From Platanthera guangdongensis (lineage: Eukaryota; Streptophyta; Magnoliopsida; Asparagales; Orchidaceae), in assembly GCA_039583875.1 (NCBI GenBank), contig CM077150.1, positions 49,924,261 through 49,988,260 on the forward strand: a stretch of 64,000 nt of DNA. The letters run 5' to 3'. The notes beneath the pieces are model-generated. The model worked only from the letters and a program-made list of their open reading frames with translations, did no database searches and was not told the origin of the DNA. Position 1 is the first letter of the stretch; every line of letters begins with the position of its first letter. Below, piece after piece: positions 22,010 to 33,487 of the stretch. A program made the position numbers and the translations under genes.

Positions 22010-22200
22010 TGTGTCGACACTTAGGGCATGTGTCGACACCAACTATGTCGACACCAGAAGATTTGTGTCGACACCAAGAATAATCTGTCAACACAAACTT
22101 ATGTCGACACCAGAAGATTTGTGTCAACACCAAGACTAATCAGTCGACACCAGAAGATTCATGTCGACACACAGAATATCAGTCAACGCAAAATACTTGA
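22010..22200. repeat. GTCGACACCAGAAG tandem repeat in C2
   Basis: About six copies of a unit built on TGTCGACACCAGAAGATT, spaced 25-40 bases. GTCGAC is itself palindromic. A shorter version is in C4 (46755-46865). It is missing from the C1 LTRs, so it marks the C2/C4 subfamily. Confidence 0.8.
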
Positions 22201-25020
22201 CTAAGTCCAGAAGGTTGTTGAACTCCAGTCGACGAAGTTACAAACTCAGCTCGACGAACTTCAGACAGAAAAGGCAAAGGCTCTGAAGCATGCAGCTCTG
22301 TTATCAGCTCGACGATCTTGGAACTCAGCTCGACGAACAAGAAGTTGTCTGGTCGACGAACTCAATATCTCAGCTCGATGAATTGGTAATTCAGTTCGAC
22401 GAATTCTGCCAACTGTTTGACGATTCCAGACTTAGCCATTTCCGGCATTCTGTCCTCACTCAAATGCGTATAATTCCTGACAAATTAATGCTCTAACATT
22501 CTCTGAATGTATCCGTTAGAGGGAGCATTAATTACTGTCTTCCTTAGGAATATTACTTGCCGATTTTCCACAAGACAGTTGGGGAAATACATTAATGCCG
22601 ATTATTCTCACGCCGTGAGCATTAATTACAGAGGATTCAAATTTTTGAAAGGGGATAGAAGAAAAGTACACCAAGAATCAAGTGACTAGAGATCGATACT
22701 CAGTCTAACAGTCAGAAAAATAGAGATACACACAGACTAACTGCGAGAATTCACACAGAAGTAGAAAAGCTTCACACAGCAAAAAGTATAAGAGCTTACA
22801 GTAACAGGCAGTGATCTTCATTCAGAAGAAGAAGAACAATCATACAATATCAAGAGTCTTCTTCTTCCATATTCTCTCCAGGACTTCCAAGGACAACAGA
22901 TATCAAATCAGTCAAGAAGCTCCTGCATCACTGCTTGTCAAGAACTCTGATTGAAGACCTATCACCCTACAACAAAGCTTCCAAATCTTCCTGAGCCATT
23001 CAAAAATTCAGGGGGAGCTTTTGCTAAACATCAATCCACATAAGTCTTCTCAGTTTATTGAGAAAGAGAAGACAAAATCACTCTATCACCCCCTCCTGTG
23101 TAAAGGGTTGTCATCTCCCTTCAAAAGTGATTCCTGGTTGCAAGTCTCCTAACCAAAAGACTTGAGTTGGTTTTTGGGGACCTGATCAAAACCCATTGGT
23201 GTCAGGCACCTGATTAAAAACCTGAGTGGATTCCTACCAAGTGTGGTAGAAGAGTGGACTACCCAGATTTGGGAACCACTATAAATTTCTTGTGTCGTCT
23301 GGTTGCCTATCTTTTTCTTTTTGTTCTTATTGTGTTGCTGTGATTAGATTTATTATTTTCTGTTTTCCAGTTTCTTAATTACTGCACCCTTTCATTTTAC
23401 AGCAAAAGCTGTAACAGAACTATTATATGGACCTAACAAAATTTAAATATACTCTATTCACCCCCCCTCTAGAGTATTGTAGACCTAACCCTCACTTTCA
23501 CAATAGCATCTACATCAACATCAAGCACACATGCTGTTCCACCACCTGAGTGGATATATGCTCAGAATAAGGCCAAGATTGCTGATGCAAAGGCCATGAA
23601 TATTCTGGCTCAGACTATGTCTGATGACATCTTCCAGTAGGTGGATGAATGCACATCAGCCAAGGCTATTTGGGACTCTCTTAACCAGATGGTAGCTAGT
23701 TCTACTGATGAGAGGAAATATAGAAGATCAACTCTCATCTCCCAGTATGAGAACTTCAAGAAGGATGAGTCAAAATCTATTACTGACATGCACAACAGAT
23801 TGAGCTCAATAATCAATGCGTTGAAGACTTTAGACAAGGACATCACTCTTACAGAAGTGATTGATAAGATCCTCATGTGCTTCCCAAGCTCATGGGATTC
23901 CAGGATCTGTCCAATCAAGGAGACCAGGAGTTTAAATGAGATTTCCACAGAATCGCTATTGGGAAAGCTCAAATCTTATGAGCAGCTGATAAAGTCTAGA
24001 GATGCTGTAGAACAAAGGACTCCTCCACCAGCAAGAAAGGAGCAAAGCATAACATTCAAAGCTACTGAAGAATCTGCAGCTCCAGCATCAAGTGAAGAAC
24101 TCCTAAGTCTCTTAGCCAAGAGATTCCACAAAATGGCTAGGAAGGATTTCAGGAGAAAGTCATCTAGGCATGATGACAAGCCCAGGTATGATAAGACACC
24201 CACTAAAGAAATAGTGTGTTTTGGGTACAGGAAACCTGCACACTTTATCTCAAAGTGTCTAGAGAATCAGAAGAAAGAAAGAAGAAGAGAGAAGGACTCC
24301 AGAAGATAACAATACAACAGGCATTCGTCCAGCAAACAAAAAATGAAGGAGAAGGGTTTTATGGATGAGACCTGGAGTGAAACTGAAGAAGAATCATCAT
24401 CTTCAAGCTCCAGTGAAGATGAAGAGGAAGCAAAGGCCAAGTAAATGTGCTTGATGGCCATTGATTCATCAAGCACCCATTCTGAAGCTGACCAATCAGA
24501 CACTAAAGAACCTCTATCTGAAGAGGATCAGGTATTGTCCTCTTTTGATTTTTATTCATAAGAATTTAAAATTGAGTTTAAATCTGTATGTCTTTACTTA
24601 ATTAACTCTAAAAAAATAATTAAACAACTTAGAGACAAAATATGTGAACAAGAAAACCTGCTGTCAGAAAATAACGAGTTAAATGATGAATTAACCCTAG
24701 CAAATGAACAAATTATATCTTTAAAATCTGAACTTGCTGAGGCAAGGAAACTTGAAGAATCCCTGAATGGGAGAAGCATCAAGTTGATGGACATCACTAG
24801 CACAGTGAATGCCAGACTTAATGGCAAGCTGTGCTTAGGTGCTTCATCAAGCCAACCCCCACTCATTCAGAAAAATATATTAACCACCCCAATAAAATTT
24901 GTTTTTGAAAATGGTAAGGAGATAGTAGAAGATAACAATCTTAATCAAACTGAACTTACACACAAGAATAAGAAAAGAAGAAAGAATAAGAAAAATAATA
25001 ACCAAAACAATGTTCAGTAG

Positions 25021-25275
25021 TTTTCGTCGAACTCCGATCGACGAAACATGTACAGTTCGTCGAGCTCAAGTCGACGAACTCCGAACGCAAACTTCTACTA
25101 TAACCATTCTCTGAACTGCGATTGACAAAACCAATATGATTCGTCGACCACAGATCGACGAATTTGGGGTCTAGAAAATGAATATCTTCATTCTCTGAGT
25201 GGAGTTCGACGAACTCATCCCTGTTCGTCAACCTCAGATCGACGAACGTACCAGAATTCGTCGAACCCAGTTCAG
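25021..25275 (+). repeat. Palindrome array inside the C1 gag-pol reading frame
   Basis: Five or six palindromes of the form TTCGTCGAACTC-GATCGACGAA lie between the gag C terminus and the protease. They are in frame with both: the translated repeats read SSNSDRR, SSSSSRR, SSTTDRR and SSTSDRR, followed by normal polyprotein (KTHNQPRTFSNQF). Only two stops occur. The motif is the same as in the C1 LTR array. Confidence 0.85.
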
Positions 25276-28200
25276 TCCAACAAAAATTTTGTTTTTGCTA
25301 AAACTCATAACCAACCAAGAACATTTAGTAATCAATTTAATCAATGGATCATTCCACCTAGGAAATACCACCCCTTAGGATATAAATATCAACCTAAATA
25401 CTCATACATATCCAGTTTTAATTATGTGAAGAAAGATGGACCCAAGGTAACCTGTGTCAAGAACAACTAACTTCTATTTATGTAGGTGAAGAGCTGTCCA
25501 ACTTCTAATCAACAATGGTATCTGGACAGTGGATGCTCCAAGCATATGTCTGGCAGCAAGGACAACTTAATCAATTACAAGTCCAAGCTGGGACCAAAGG
25601 TGATCTTTGGTGACTCCAATTGTGGCCAGACTGAAGGTTTTGGAGAAGTCATGATTGGGGCAGTAACTTTCAAAAAGGTTGCATTTGTAAGTGGACTAAA
25701 GCATAACCTCATCTCCATAAGTCAATTATGTGATGAAGGTTATTAGGTAACTTTTAACTCAAGTTCTTGCATTATTTATACTAAAGAGAACAAAACTGTT
25801 TTAATTGGAAATAGACAAGACAACATTTATATAGTTAATTTTGAGTCTACCAAAACAGAAATCTGCCTATTTAATCAAATTAATAATAATAATGACCTTT
25901 GGCATAAGAGATTAGGTCATGTTAATTTGAAAAACATTGTCAAACTATCTAGGGACAACCTTGTTAGAGGATTGCCTTCTTGCCCCTAAAAGAAGGAAAG
26001 CCTTTGCAGGGCTTGTCAATTAGGCAAGCAAACTAAAAGTAATTTTAAATCATTAAACAAAAGTGACTCACCTAGAATATTGTACTTGCTACATATGGAC
26101 CTCTTTGGCCCTATTGCAGTACAATGTCTAGGAGGGAAATCTTATACTTTAGTGATTGTAGATGATTTCTCTAGAATCACTTGGGTTTTCTTTCTGAGAT
26201 CAAAGTCTGATAACTTCAGAATTCTTACAGATTTTCTCAAGAACATACAAATTGAGTACTCTACTCCAGTTGCATTGATCAGAAGTGATCATGGTATTGA
26301 GTTTGAGTCTCTTCTTATGCAAGAGTTCCGTAGGAAAGAAGGTATCAGACACTGCTTCTCAGCCACTAGAACACCTCAACAAAATGGGGTTGCTGAAAGG
26401 AAGAATAGAACACTGATTGAATTTGCAAGCACATTACTTGCAGATGCATATATGCCCCTATCCTTTTGGGCAGAGGCTGTAAGCACATCAAATTATGTAC
26501 TGAATAGAAGTCTTATACACAAGATTAAGACTAAAACTCCTTATGAGCTACTTAAAGTGAAGAAACCTAAAGTAGACTACTTTAAAATATTTGGTTGTTT
26601 ATGTTACATTCACAACAATAATAAGAAACACATTAGAAAATTTGAAGCCATGGCTGAAATGAGAATTTTTCTTGGATATTCCCAAGTAAGAAAGTCTTAT
26701 AGGGTGTATAATAAATCCACTATGAAAATTTAAGAATCAGTCCATGTTTCATTTGATGAGACTAACATGGTTTATAAGGAGAAGACTTCTTCTACCAATG
26801 AATCTTTGCAGGAAACAAATCTGTGTGAGAAGCTAAATGAATTGACCCTCACCAATGAGGCAGTTAGCCATCCTTCTCCACACATTACTGAATAAAGTGA
26901 AGATGAAGACAATCAGATCAGTGGAGAGCAAACAACAGCTAATATAATTCCACAAGAGGAATTAATTCCCCAAGCTGCTGAACAACCAACTCCTCCCACT
27001 GAATTTATCACACTTAGAGATCACCCAGTATCTCAAGTGATTGGAGACATTTCAATTAGTGTGCAGACAAGACATCACCTCAACCAAGACTTGATGCATG
27101 TCTGCTTCATATCTCAAATTGAGCCCCAATCCATCAAAGATGATGAGCAAGATCCACACTAGATTATTGCAATGTAAGAGGAGCTCAACCAATTTGAGAG
27201 ATGCAGAGTGTGGGATTTAGTTCCAAGACTCAAAGACTACCCAGTCATTAGAACTAAATGGGTATATAGAAACAAGCTAGATGCCCAAGGTGTTATAATC
27301 AGGAATAAAGCAAGGCTGGTTGCTCAAGGTTATAGGTAAGAGGAAGGAATTGACTATGACCAAACTTTTGCACCAGTTGCAAGGCTGGAAGCAATCAGGA
27401 TTTTCCTTGCATATGCTGCCTACAAGAAATTCAAAGTCTATCAAATGGATATCAAGAGTGCCTTTCTGAATGGAGAACTTAAAGAAGAGGTTTATGTTGA
27501 ACAACCTCCAGGTTTTATCTCTCCAACTCATCCCTCATATGTCTTTAGATTGCATAAAGCTCTCTATAGTTTAAAGTAAGCTCCAAGAGCTTGGTATAAG
27601 ACCTTAGCTAGCTTCTTGATAGAGCAAAAATTTTCTAGAGGCATTGTAGATAGGACATTATTCACTAGGCACCATAAGGATCAAATATTGTTAGTACAAA
27701 TTTATGTAGATATTATATTTGGGTCTACAGATTCTAAACTATGCAAGAGGTTCTCTAACCTCATGCATTCAAAGTTTGAAATGAATAGCATGAGTGAGCT
27801 CTCCTACTTCCTTGGTCTCCAAGTGAAGCAGCTACCTGATGGCATCTTCATATCCCAGGCTAAGTATGTTAAGGAGCTTCTCAAAAAGTTTGGGATGGCT
27901 GATGCCTCAGTAAAGAAAACACCCATGACCACTAATGCTATAATAGATTCTGATGAACATGGGAAACCTGTTGATTAGAAATTATGTAGGGCCATTGTTG
28001 GGTCCCTACTATACCTTACAGCAAGCTGACCTGACATAATGTTTGCTACATGTCTTTGTGCTAGGTTCCATGTGAACCCTAAAAAATCTCAACTAATTTT
28101 CTTAAAAAGGATTTTGAGATATATAAAGAGTTGTCCTAGTCTAGGACTTTGGTATCCAACTGAGTCAGAGTTTGAGTTAACTGGATACTCAGATGCTGAC

Positions 28201-28654
28201 CTTGCTGGATGCAGAGTAGACAGAAAAAGTATCTCAGGAACATGCCAGCTCCTTGGTATGAGATTAGTCTCTTGGTTTAGCAAGAAGCAGTCATCTGTGT
28301 CTACATCAACTGCTGAAGCAGAATATATAGCAGCTGGCAGTTGCTGTTCTCAGATGCTATGGATTCAGAACCAACGTCTAGACTATGAGTTCAACTTAAA
28401 TAATTCAACTCTACTTTGTGACAACACAAGTGCTATATCCATAGCACAAAATCCAGTCCATTACAGTAGGACTAAGCATATAGACATTAGGAACCATTTC
28501 ATTAAAGAGTGTGTAGACAAAAATAAAATTAATCTTGTCTATATCTACACTGATTTACAAAGAGCAGATATCTTCACCAAGCCTTTGGATGAGAGGAATC
28601 ATCTGTTCTTCATAAATCAGTTTGGTATGATAAATGTAGAAGCCTTAATTTGAT

Positions 28655-28950
28655 TTCTGTCGATTGTCGACGAATTGTTCAATGATCGTTGAACGGAGAT
28701 CGACGAACAGAGAAAGGTTCTAGAGAACCTTGTCGAACGGAGATCGATGAATTTACTGTGAGTGAAGTTATTTTCGTTGACCGGAGATCGATGAATTTGC
28801 TTCGGGAAACTTTCGTCGAACAGAGCTCGACGAAATGTTTTCACATCTTCTGATTTAGATCGACGAATTCTTTTGACTATAAAATATTTCGTCGACCTCA
28901 GATCGAAGAATTTTTTATTTTTTCGTAGAACGGACTTTGTCGATTCATAT
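28655..28950. repeat. Palindrome array between C1 pol and env-like ORF
   Basis: About seven copies of TCGTCGAAC-GGAGATCGACGAA-type palindromes fill the gap after the pol stop (TGA at 28651-28653). Here they are non-coding: stops occur in all three plus frames. The first copies start right after the pol stop. Confidence 0.8.
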
Positions 28951-29045
28951 TCTGAAAAACCTTATATCTAGGTTTTCTTCAACCTCCGTCCCGCGCTTTC
29001 AGTTCTCTTGCACTTGATCTCTTTGTTTTTGTTGCAGGTGAACTC
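28877..29045 (+). promoter_or_regulatory. Possible internal promoter and splice acceptor before the env-like ORF
   Basis: CTATAAAATA at 28877-28886 looks like a TATA box. It is followed by a pyrimidine-rich leader and by a strong acceptor-like site (TCTCTTTGTTTTTGTTGCAG, AG at 29036-29037) nine bases before the ATG at 29046. Either an internal promoter or a spliced subgenomic RNA would explain expression of an ORF that is in a different frame from pol. Neither is proven. Confidence 0.4.
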
Positions 29046-31733
29046 ATGGAGATTCTGGCAGGCGTTCTTGGAGCAATGAAATTTGATATGGGTTTTGATA
29101 TTGACTTCGAGTCATTCCAACATTCTGACCCAATCTTCCTGGAGATTCTGAAATTATTTGAAGATCAACAACTAAAGAATCTGATGACCACAAGGATGAA
29201 GATAGCTGGGACAAAAATAAGAGAATGGGTTTACACCTCCTCCTCCACAGATGATGATACCATGATGGGCACCATTTCGGGTAACACAATATCTCTTTCC
29301 CCCGCCGTCTTAACAGACATTTTCGGAATAGTTAATGGTGAAGAAGAATTAGAGATTGATAATGCTGAATTTGATGCAATGTTTATTAAAATGGGTTATT
29401 CTGGAGACTCACCCAACAAACTACTGAAGAAACATCTATCTGCTGACTACAAGTTTCTAGCAAATGTTGTTGGGAAGGTACTGCTGGGCAAGCACACAGC
29501 CCATGACTACATCACTAGGCATCAATTCCATGTGATGTGTGTTGTTGTAAACAAGAAGTCTGTGAACTGGGCTAGAATAATGTTTGAGATGATTAGAAAG
29601 AAGAACACCAAGAAAGATGTGTGCATTGGAAGGATTCTGCGAATCTTCCTTCAAGCCAAGGTTGTTGAATCCCTGGTTACACCGACCATATTCATTAATG
29701 CCTCCAAGAGGATTACTTGTGACCTCTTTGGCAGGTGGGAGAGGAACATCACCAAGCCATCCAAGGCTCCCTCCTCTTCCTCCAGACCTTCTGAGAGTAC
29801 AAGGGCTGCTCCAGCCACTCCCCACCCTACTGAAGATGTTCCACCTCCACCTCCACCACCTCCAGCTTCCCCAATTCATCTCTCTTCACCAGTGCATACC
29901 ACAGTCCATACTCCAACACCTCCATCATCTCCAGTGCATCATCCACAAACTCATATTCACTCTCCAATACATACTCCATCACCTAGAGATGAGCCAATGC
30001 CAGGTTCTCTACCTTCTCCTCCACCATCATCTCCCATCCATCCTTCTGTATCCACTTAGACACCTTCTGAGTTTATGCAATTGGACCCCTCTTCCATTCA
30101 ACCTCTTCTGGCAATTCTCACTTCACTCATTAAAAACCTGATAGTAGATGCTATTTCCCCTCTTGCTACTTCCATCTCATCCCTTGCTGCCAAACTCTCT
30201 TCCTTCTCTGTCCCTCCTTCATTAGTCAGGGGCCTAGCTCCAGTGCCTACTAAAACTAGGCAGGGGGAGATACTCCATGAAGAAGTAGCTCCAGCTCCAG
30301 CAGAAGCAGCAGTAGACATAATTATCCCTGCTGATTTAATTGATTTCATTGATTCTGATATAGATATGGATGAGATAGCTATAGCTGGAATAAACACTGT
30401 TGGTGATTATATTATCAATCCCACAGTAAATATTTTGAGTTTGTTAAATACTTTTGATACAGTTCATTTGAAATTTCTTCCAGACAACAGCATAAAGCCT
30501 TCTATGGCTATAGTTCCTTACACTTCTCCAATAAGCCCCAAAGTTGCCATGCAACTCAAGGCCAGTTTTGCAAGTATAGAGGTTCCAGTTATTCCATCTC
30601 CACCAAAAGTAGATTCTTTCATTGTATCATCCCCTCTCAAAGCCATCTCTCCTCCAACATACAAGATGGATGAAAGTCCCATGCCAGATCTGGATGAGAT
30701 CATGATGGCAGATATAGAACAAGAGGATCTATTAGTTGCTGAAAAAGTTACTGAATCAGTTGTTCTACCTCCAGCTCCTCCTCAGGCTAAAAAGTTGCTG
30801 ATATCTGCAGAAGCTCTAAAGGAAATTAATGCCTTATATGATAATCCTCAGGGATCTTCTGATGATGAAGATGAGGAAGATGATTCTGACGATGAGCCAA
30901 AGACTAAGAAGAAAGTTTCTAAGAAAAGAAAGGATGTTCCTCAAGCCGCACCAAAACCTAATCCCACTCATGATACCCCATATTATATTCTGCAAAATAT
31001 CACTCCTTACAAGGGTATGCCAACTTGGATGTGGCAGTCAAAGAATGAGCAGAAAGCCAAGAAGAAAAGTAGGAGATACTCTCCTCCTCCACCTTCTCAA
31101 AGATACAGGAAAGATCCACCTCCTCCTCCTCCACCTGCTGTTGGTGGTTCAGGACTTACTTCTCAGAGGTCTACCTCTTATGCTCAAACCTATCAAAGAC
31201 AACCTGATAGATCCTCTAAATCTCATGGAAGCAGCCAACAGAGGTATCCTTCCAACAGGCATCAACATCAACAACAACAGCAATATCCTCAGCAACAGCT
31301 ACAGCAAGTTCCTGAACAAGTTAAAGCTGATAGTCCTAAGAAGCCAGAGTCTCCTCCCATTCCATTTGAGGATCCTGAAATAGCTACTACAGCTAGAATG
31401 GCAAGGTTCCAGGAATTGGTTGGATTATTAATGATAAATAAAGCCAAAGCTGAAGGAAAGTATCCATATCAATACTCCACTATGTCCAAATACAGGAAAG
31501 AAGAATTGAATAGGTATGCAAAAGCTAACAAATTCTTTAATGTAGATGCATATATGAATCTACACCCAGAGTTTGTTGTGCCTAGAGCAACATCTCTCAA
31601 TATCACTGGAGTTGCTGACATGACCATGTCCAATAAGGAAGCAACAAATCCTAATAGAGAGATCAAGTTTACACAGCCAACTGGAAAAGAAAAGGAGGAT
31701 AAGCAAAAAGAGAAAATGAAGAAAAAGAAATGA
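29046..31733 (+). pseudogene. C1 env-like ORF, one in-frame stop
   Basis: Two open stretches (29046-30059 and 30075-31733) lie in the same frame, separated by a single TAG at 30057; together about 895 codons. The N-terminal 240 residues form a folded-looking domain (FDMGFDIDFESF, KIREWVYTSSS, HDYITRHQFHVMCVVVNKK) like the plant transposon protein domain found in Sirevirus extra ORFs. Then comes a Pro-rich linker (about residues 255-335) and a hydrophobic helix-prone segment (LLAILTSLIKNLIVDAI). An acidic and Lys-rich region, a Pro/Gln-rich part and a basic tail follow. It occupies the env position after pol. An envelope role is only by position. It is far less damaged than gag-pol. Confidence 0.8.
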
Positions 31734-31891
31734 GAATATGTTGTTTGGTTTCTGTATGTCTTAAACTCTTTACTTATTCACTAACACAAAGCTACATTGT
31801 AAATATCTGCCGCATGTTTTATTCTTTCTGCCAGATATATTTCTTTTGCTTTGTGGATGTTTTTGTTTTCATTTGTAGTAGTGACCTCACC

Positions 31892-31906
31892 CAAATAGGG
31901 GGAGAT
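31892..31906 (+). other. C1 polypurine tract
   Basis: AAATAGGGGGAGAT directly precedes the 3' LTR. Confidence 0.85.
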
Positions 31907-33482
31907 TGTTGGATCCCTAGTTTGATTTAGGCTAGGTTCACTAATCTAGGATATTTAACCCAACATGTATAGCAAGGGTCATGTCTGTGCCCTAGAATTT
32001 AGGCTAAGTCCTTAGTTTCAACCACACATGGACCAGCTAATAGAAGACAATAGAAGACTCCAGACTTAGAAGAAAATCAAGTTCAGGAAAGTGAGTTCGA
32101 TGTTCGTCGAACTCTGCTTGACGAAAGTCGTGCTCCGCTCGATGAACTCAGAGTAAATTCTCTGCGCTGAGCTCAATGATATTCGAACTAGGTCGACAAA
32201 ATTTTGGAAGCTCAACTTCAACACAATATATCCAGAATACTTTCTCTGAACTCAAGTGGACGAAGTTAGAATCTCAACTCGATGAACTCAGACTACAGAT
32301 TTGGCAAGTCATTCTCAATACGTAATTCGCAGAGCTCAGGTCGAAGAACTGGAATTCTCAGGTCGACGAAATCTGTCCTCTGGTCGACGATTTCTGTGCA
32401 TTTTCAGACTTAGTATTTTCCTCAATTTTTGTCCTTATTCCATATTATTTAGCAGTATTGTCCTGAGTAATTAATGTATATATTCTTTGAATATAGTCGT
32501 TAGTAGAATCATTGATTATGGACTTCATCAGGATAATTACTTGCTTGTTTTATTAGGGACAGTTAGGGAAATTCATTTACGACAGTCATTCCAGCCGTAT
32601 TTCATTCTCTCTAGGCAATCAGCAATTAATGCTAGAATTCAAAAATTCAAAGTAGAGATTGACTGAAAAGATAAAAAAAATTCCTTTCTCTAGTCGAAAA
32701 GATGATAGAGGATAGAACACAGAACACGGAGAAGAACAGAGAAGAACATTCAGAGTACAAAACACAAATCCTGATTATTCTGAAGTTTATTTTGTGTGGT
32801 AAAACATTTTCTGTCCTGGTATCTGAAGAAGAACATTCATCACAAATCAAGAGTCTTCTTCAAAAGTCTTGAATCCTCAAAGACAACCATTCTACATCAT
32901 TCTACTGGATTCCTGAACATTGACAGAACAGGCTGAAGACCTACACCCTGAAGCAAAGCTCCAATCTTCCTGAACAATTTAATATCTCACGAGGAGCTTT
33001 GACAACATCAAGATCCACTAGTCTTCTCAATTGTTTTGAGAAAGAGAAGACACCATAAATCTCTCACCCCCTTTCTGTACAAATGGTTCTTTAACTCCCT
33101 TCAAAAGTTAGTCCTTGGTTGCAAGTCTCCTGATCAAAAGACTTGAGTTGGTTTTTGAGTACCTGATCAAAAGCTCAAAGGTGGTAGTCACCTGATCAAA
33201 ACCTGTAGTGGATTCCTACCGAGGTGATAGAAGAGTCGATGTACCCAGGTTGGGGAACCACTATAAAATTCTTGTGTCATCTGGTTGCTCATTTTCTCTT
33301 TTGTTCTTACTGTGGTTGTGATAGATAGAATATCTTAGGCTACTGTTCTTTTCTTTATATATTATTGGTATCACTTATTTTCACTCTGATGTAAAAACTT
33401 AAAACAGCCAAAATTTTTAATTACTCTATTCACCCCCCTTCCCCCCACCTCTAGAGTAAGGCAGGTCTAACCCCTCCTTTCA
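31907..33482 (+). repeat. C1 3' LTR
   Basis: 1576 bp, TGTTGGATCC to CTCCTTTCA, followed by the TSD ACCCT at 33483-33487. Compared with the 5' LTR there are many scattered substitutions, mostly transitions, and a longer C-rich run before TCTAGAG (33431-33453). Confidence 0.95.
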
Positions 33483-33487
33483 ACCCT

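Larger units (their letters stand above)
17896..23500 (+). mobile_element. C2: copia solo LTR inside C1 gag, split by G2
   Basis: Starts TGTTGGATCCC, ends CTCACTTTCA, flanked by CAATA on both sides (17891-17895, 23501-23505). Minus G2 and its TSD it is about 1.98 kb, the same type as C4 (1959 bp) and a longer relative of the C1 LTR (1.55 kb). It has no coding sequence of its own, so it is a solo LTR. Part of the length difference is extra palindrome array, including GTCGACACCAGAAG repeats at 22010-22200 that the C1 LTR lacks. Confidence 0.95.
17746..28653 (+). pseudogene. C1 gag-pol polyprotein, split by C2 and riddled with stops
   Basis: Gag starts at the ATG at 17746 and resumes in frame at 23506 after C2. 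It includes WKARIKVYL, AKAIWDSL and a knuckle at 24218-24260 whose second Cys is Tyr (CFGYRKPAHFISKC). A Ser/acidic segment and a coiled-coil stretch (24590-24790) follow. Protease has YLDSGCSKHMSG (25520-25555); pre-integrase has WHKRLGHVN and CRACQLGKQ; integrase (26080-26733) has LHMDLFGP, IRSDHGIEFE and PQQNGVAERKNRTL. RT (27181-27978) has WVYRNKLDAQG and [12 protein letters not shown], and its YVDD box has lost one Asp codon (YVDIIFGS at 27703). RNase H (28039-28653) keeps GYSDADLAG, STAEAEYIAA and ADIFTKPL. All lies in one frame; stops are mostly at former Gln or Arg codons. Confidence 0.95.
16090..33482 (+). mobile_element. C1: Ty1/copia Sirevirus-like element with env-like gene
   Basis: LTRs at 16090-17638 and 31907-33482 start TGTTGGATCC and end CCTCCTTTCA, and the flanks are ACCCT on both sides (16085-16089, 33483-33487). 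Inside are a tRNA-Met-type primer site, one long gag-pol frame with the copia order protease-integrase-RT-RNase H, an extra 3' ORF, and a polypurine tract. Without the 5.6-kb C2/G2 insertion it is about 11.8 kb. Large size, an extra env-like ORF after pol and LTR palindromes are marks of Sireviruses. Gag-pol stays in a single frame from 17746 to 28653 across the insertion, but has more than fifteen stops. Confidence 0.95.

Noticed and set aside
29617..30141. 174-codon ORF overlapping the env-like gene
   Set aside because: Shadow frame of the Pro/Ser/His-rich coding sequence of the env-like ORF.
30829..31383. 184-codon ORF overlapping the env-like gene
   Set aside because: Alternate frame of the env-like ORF; composition only.
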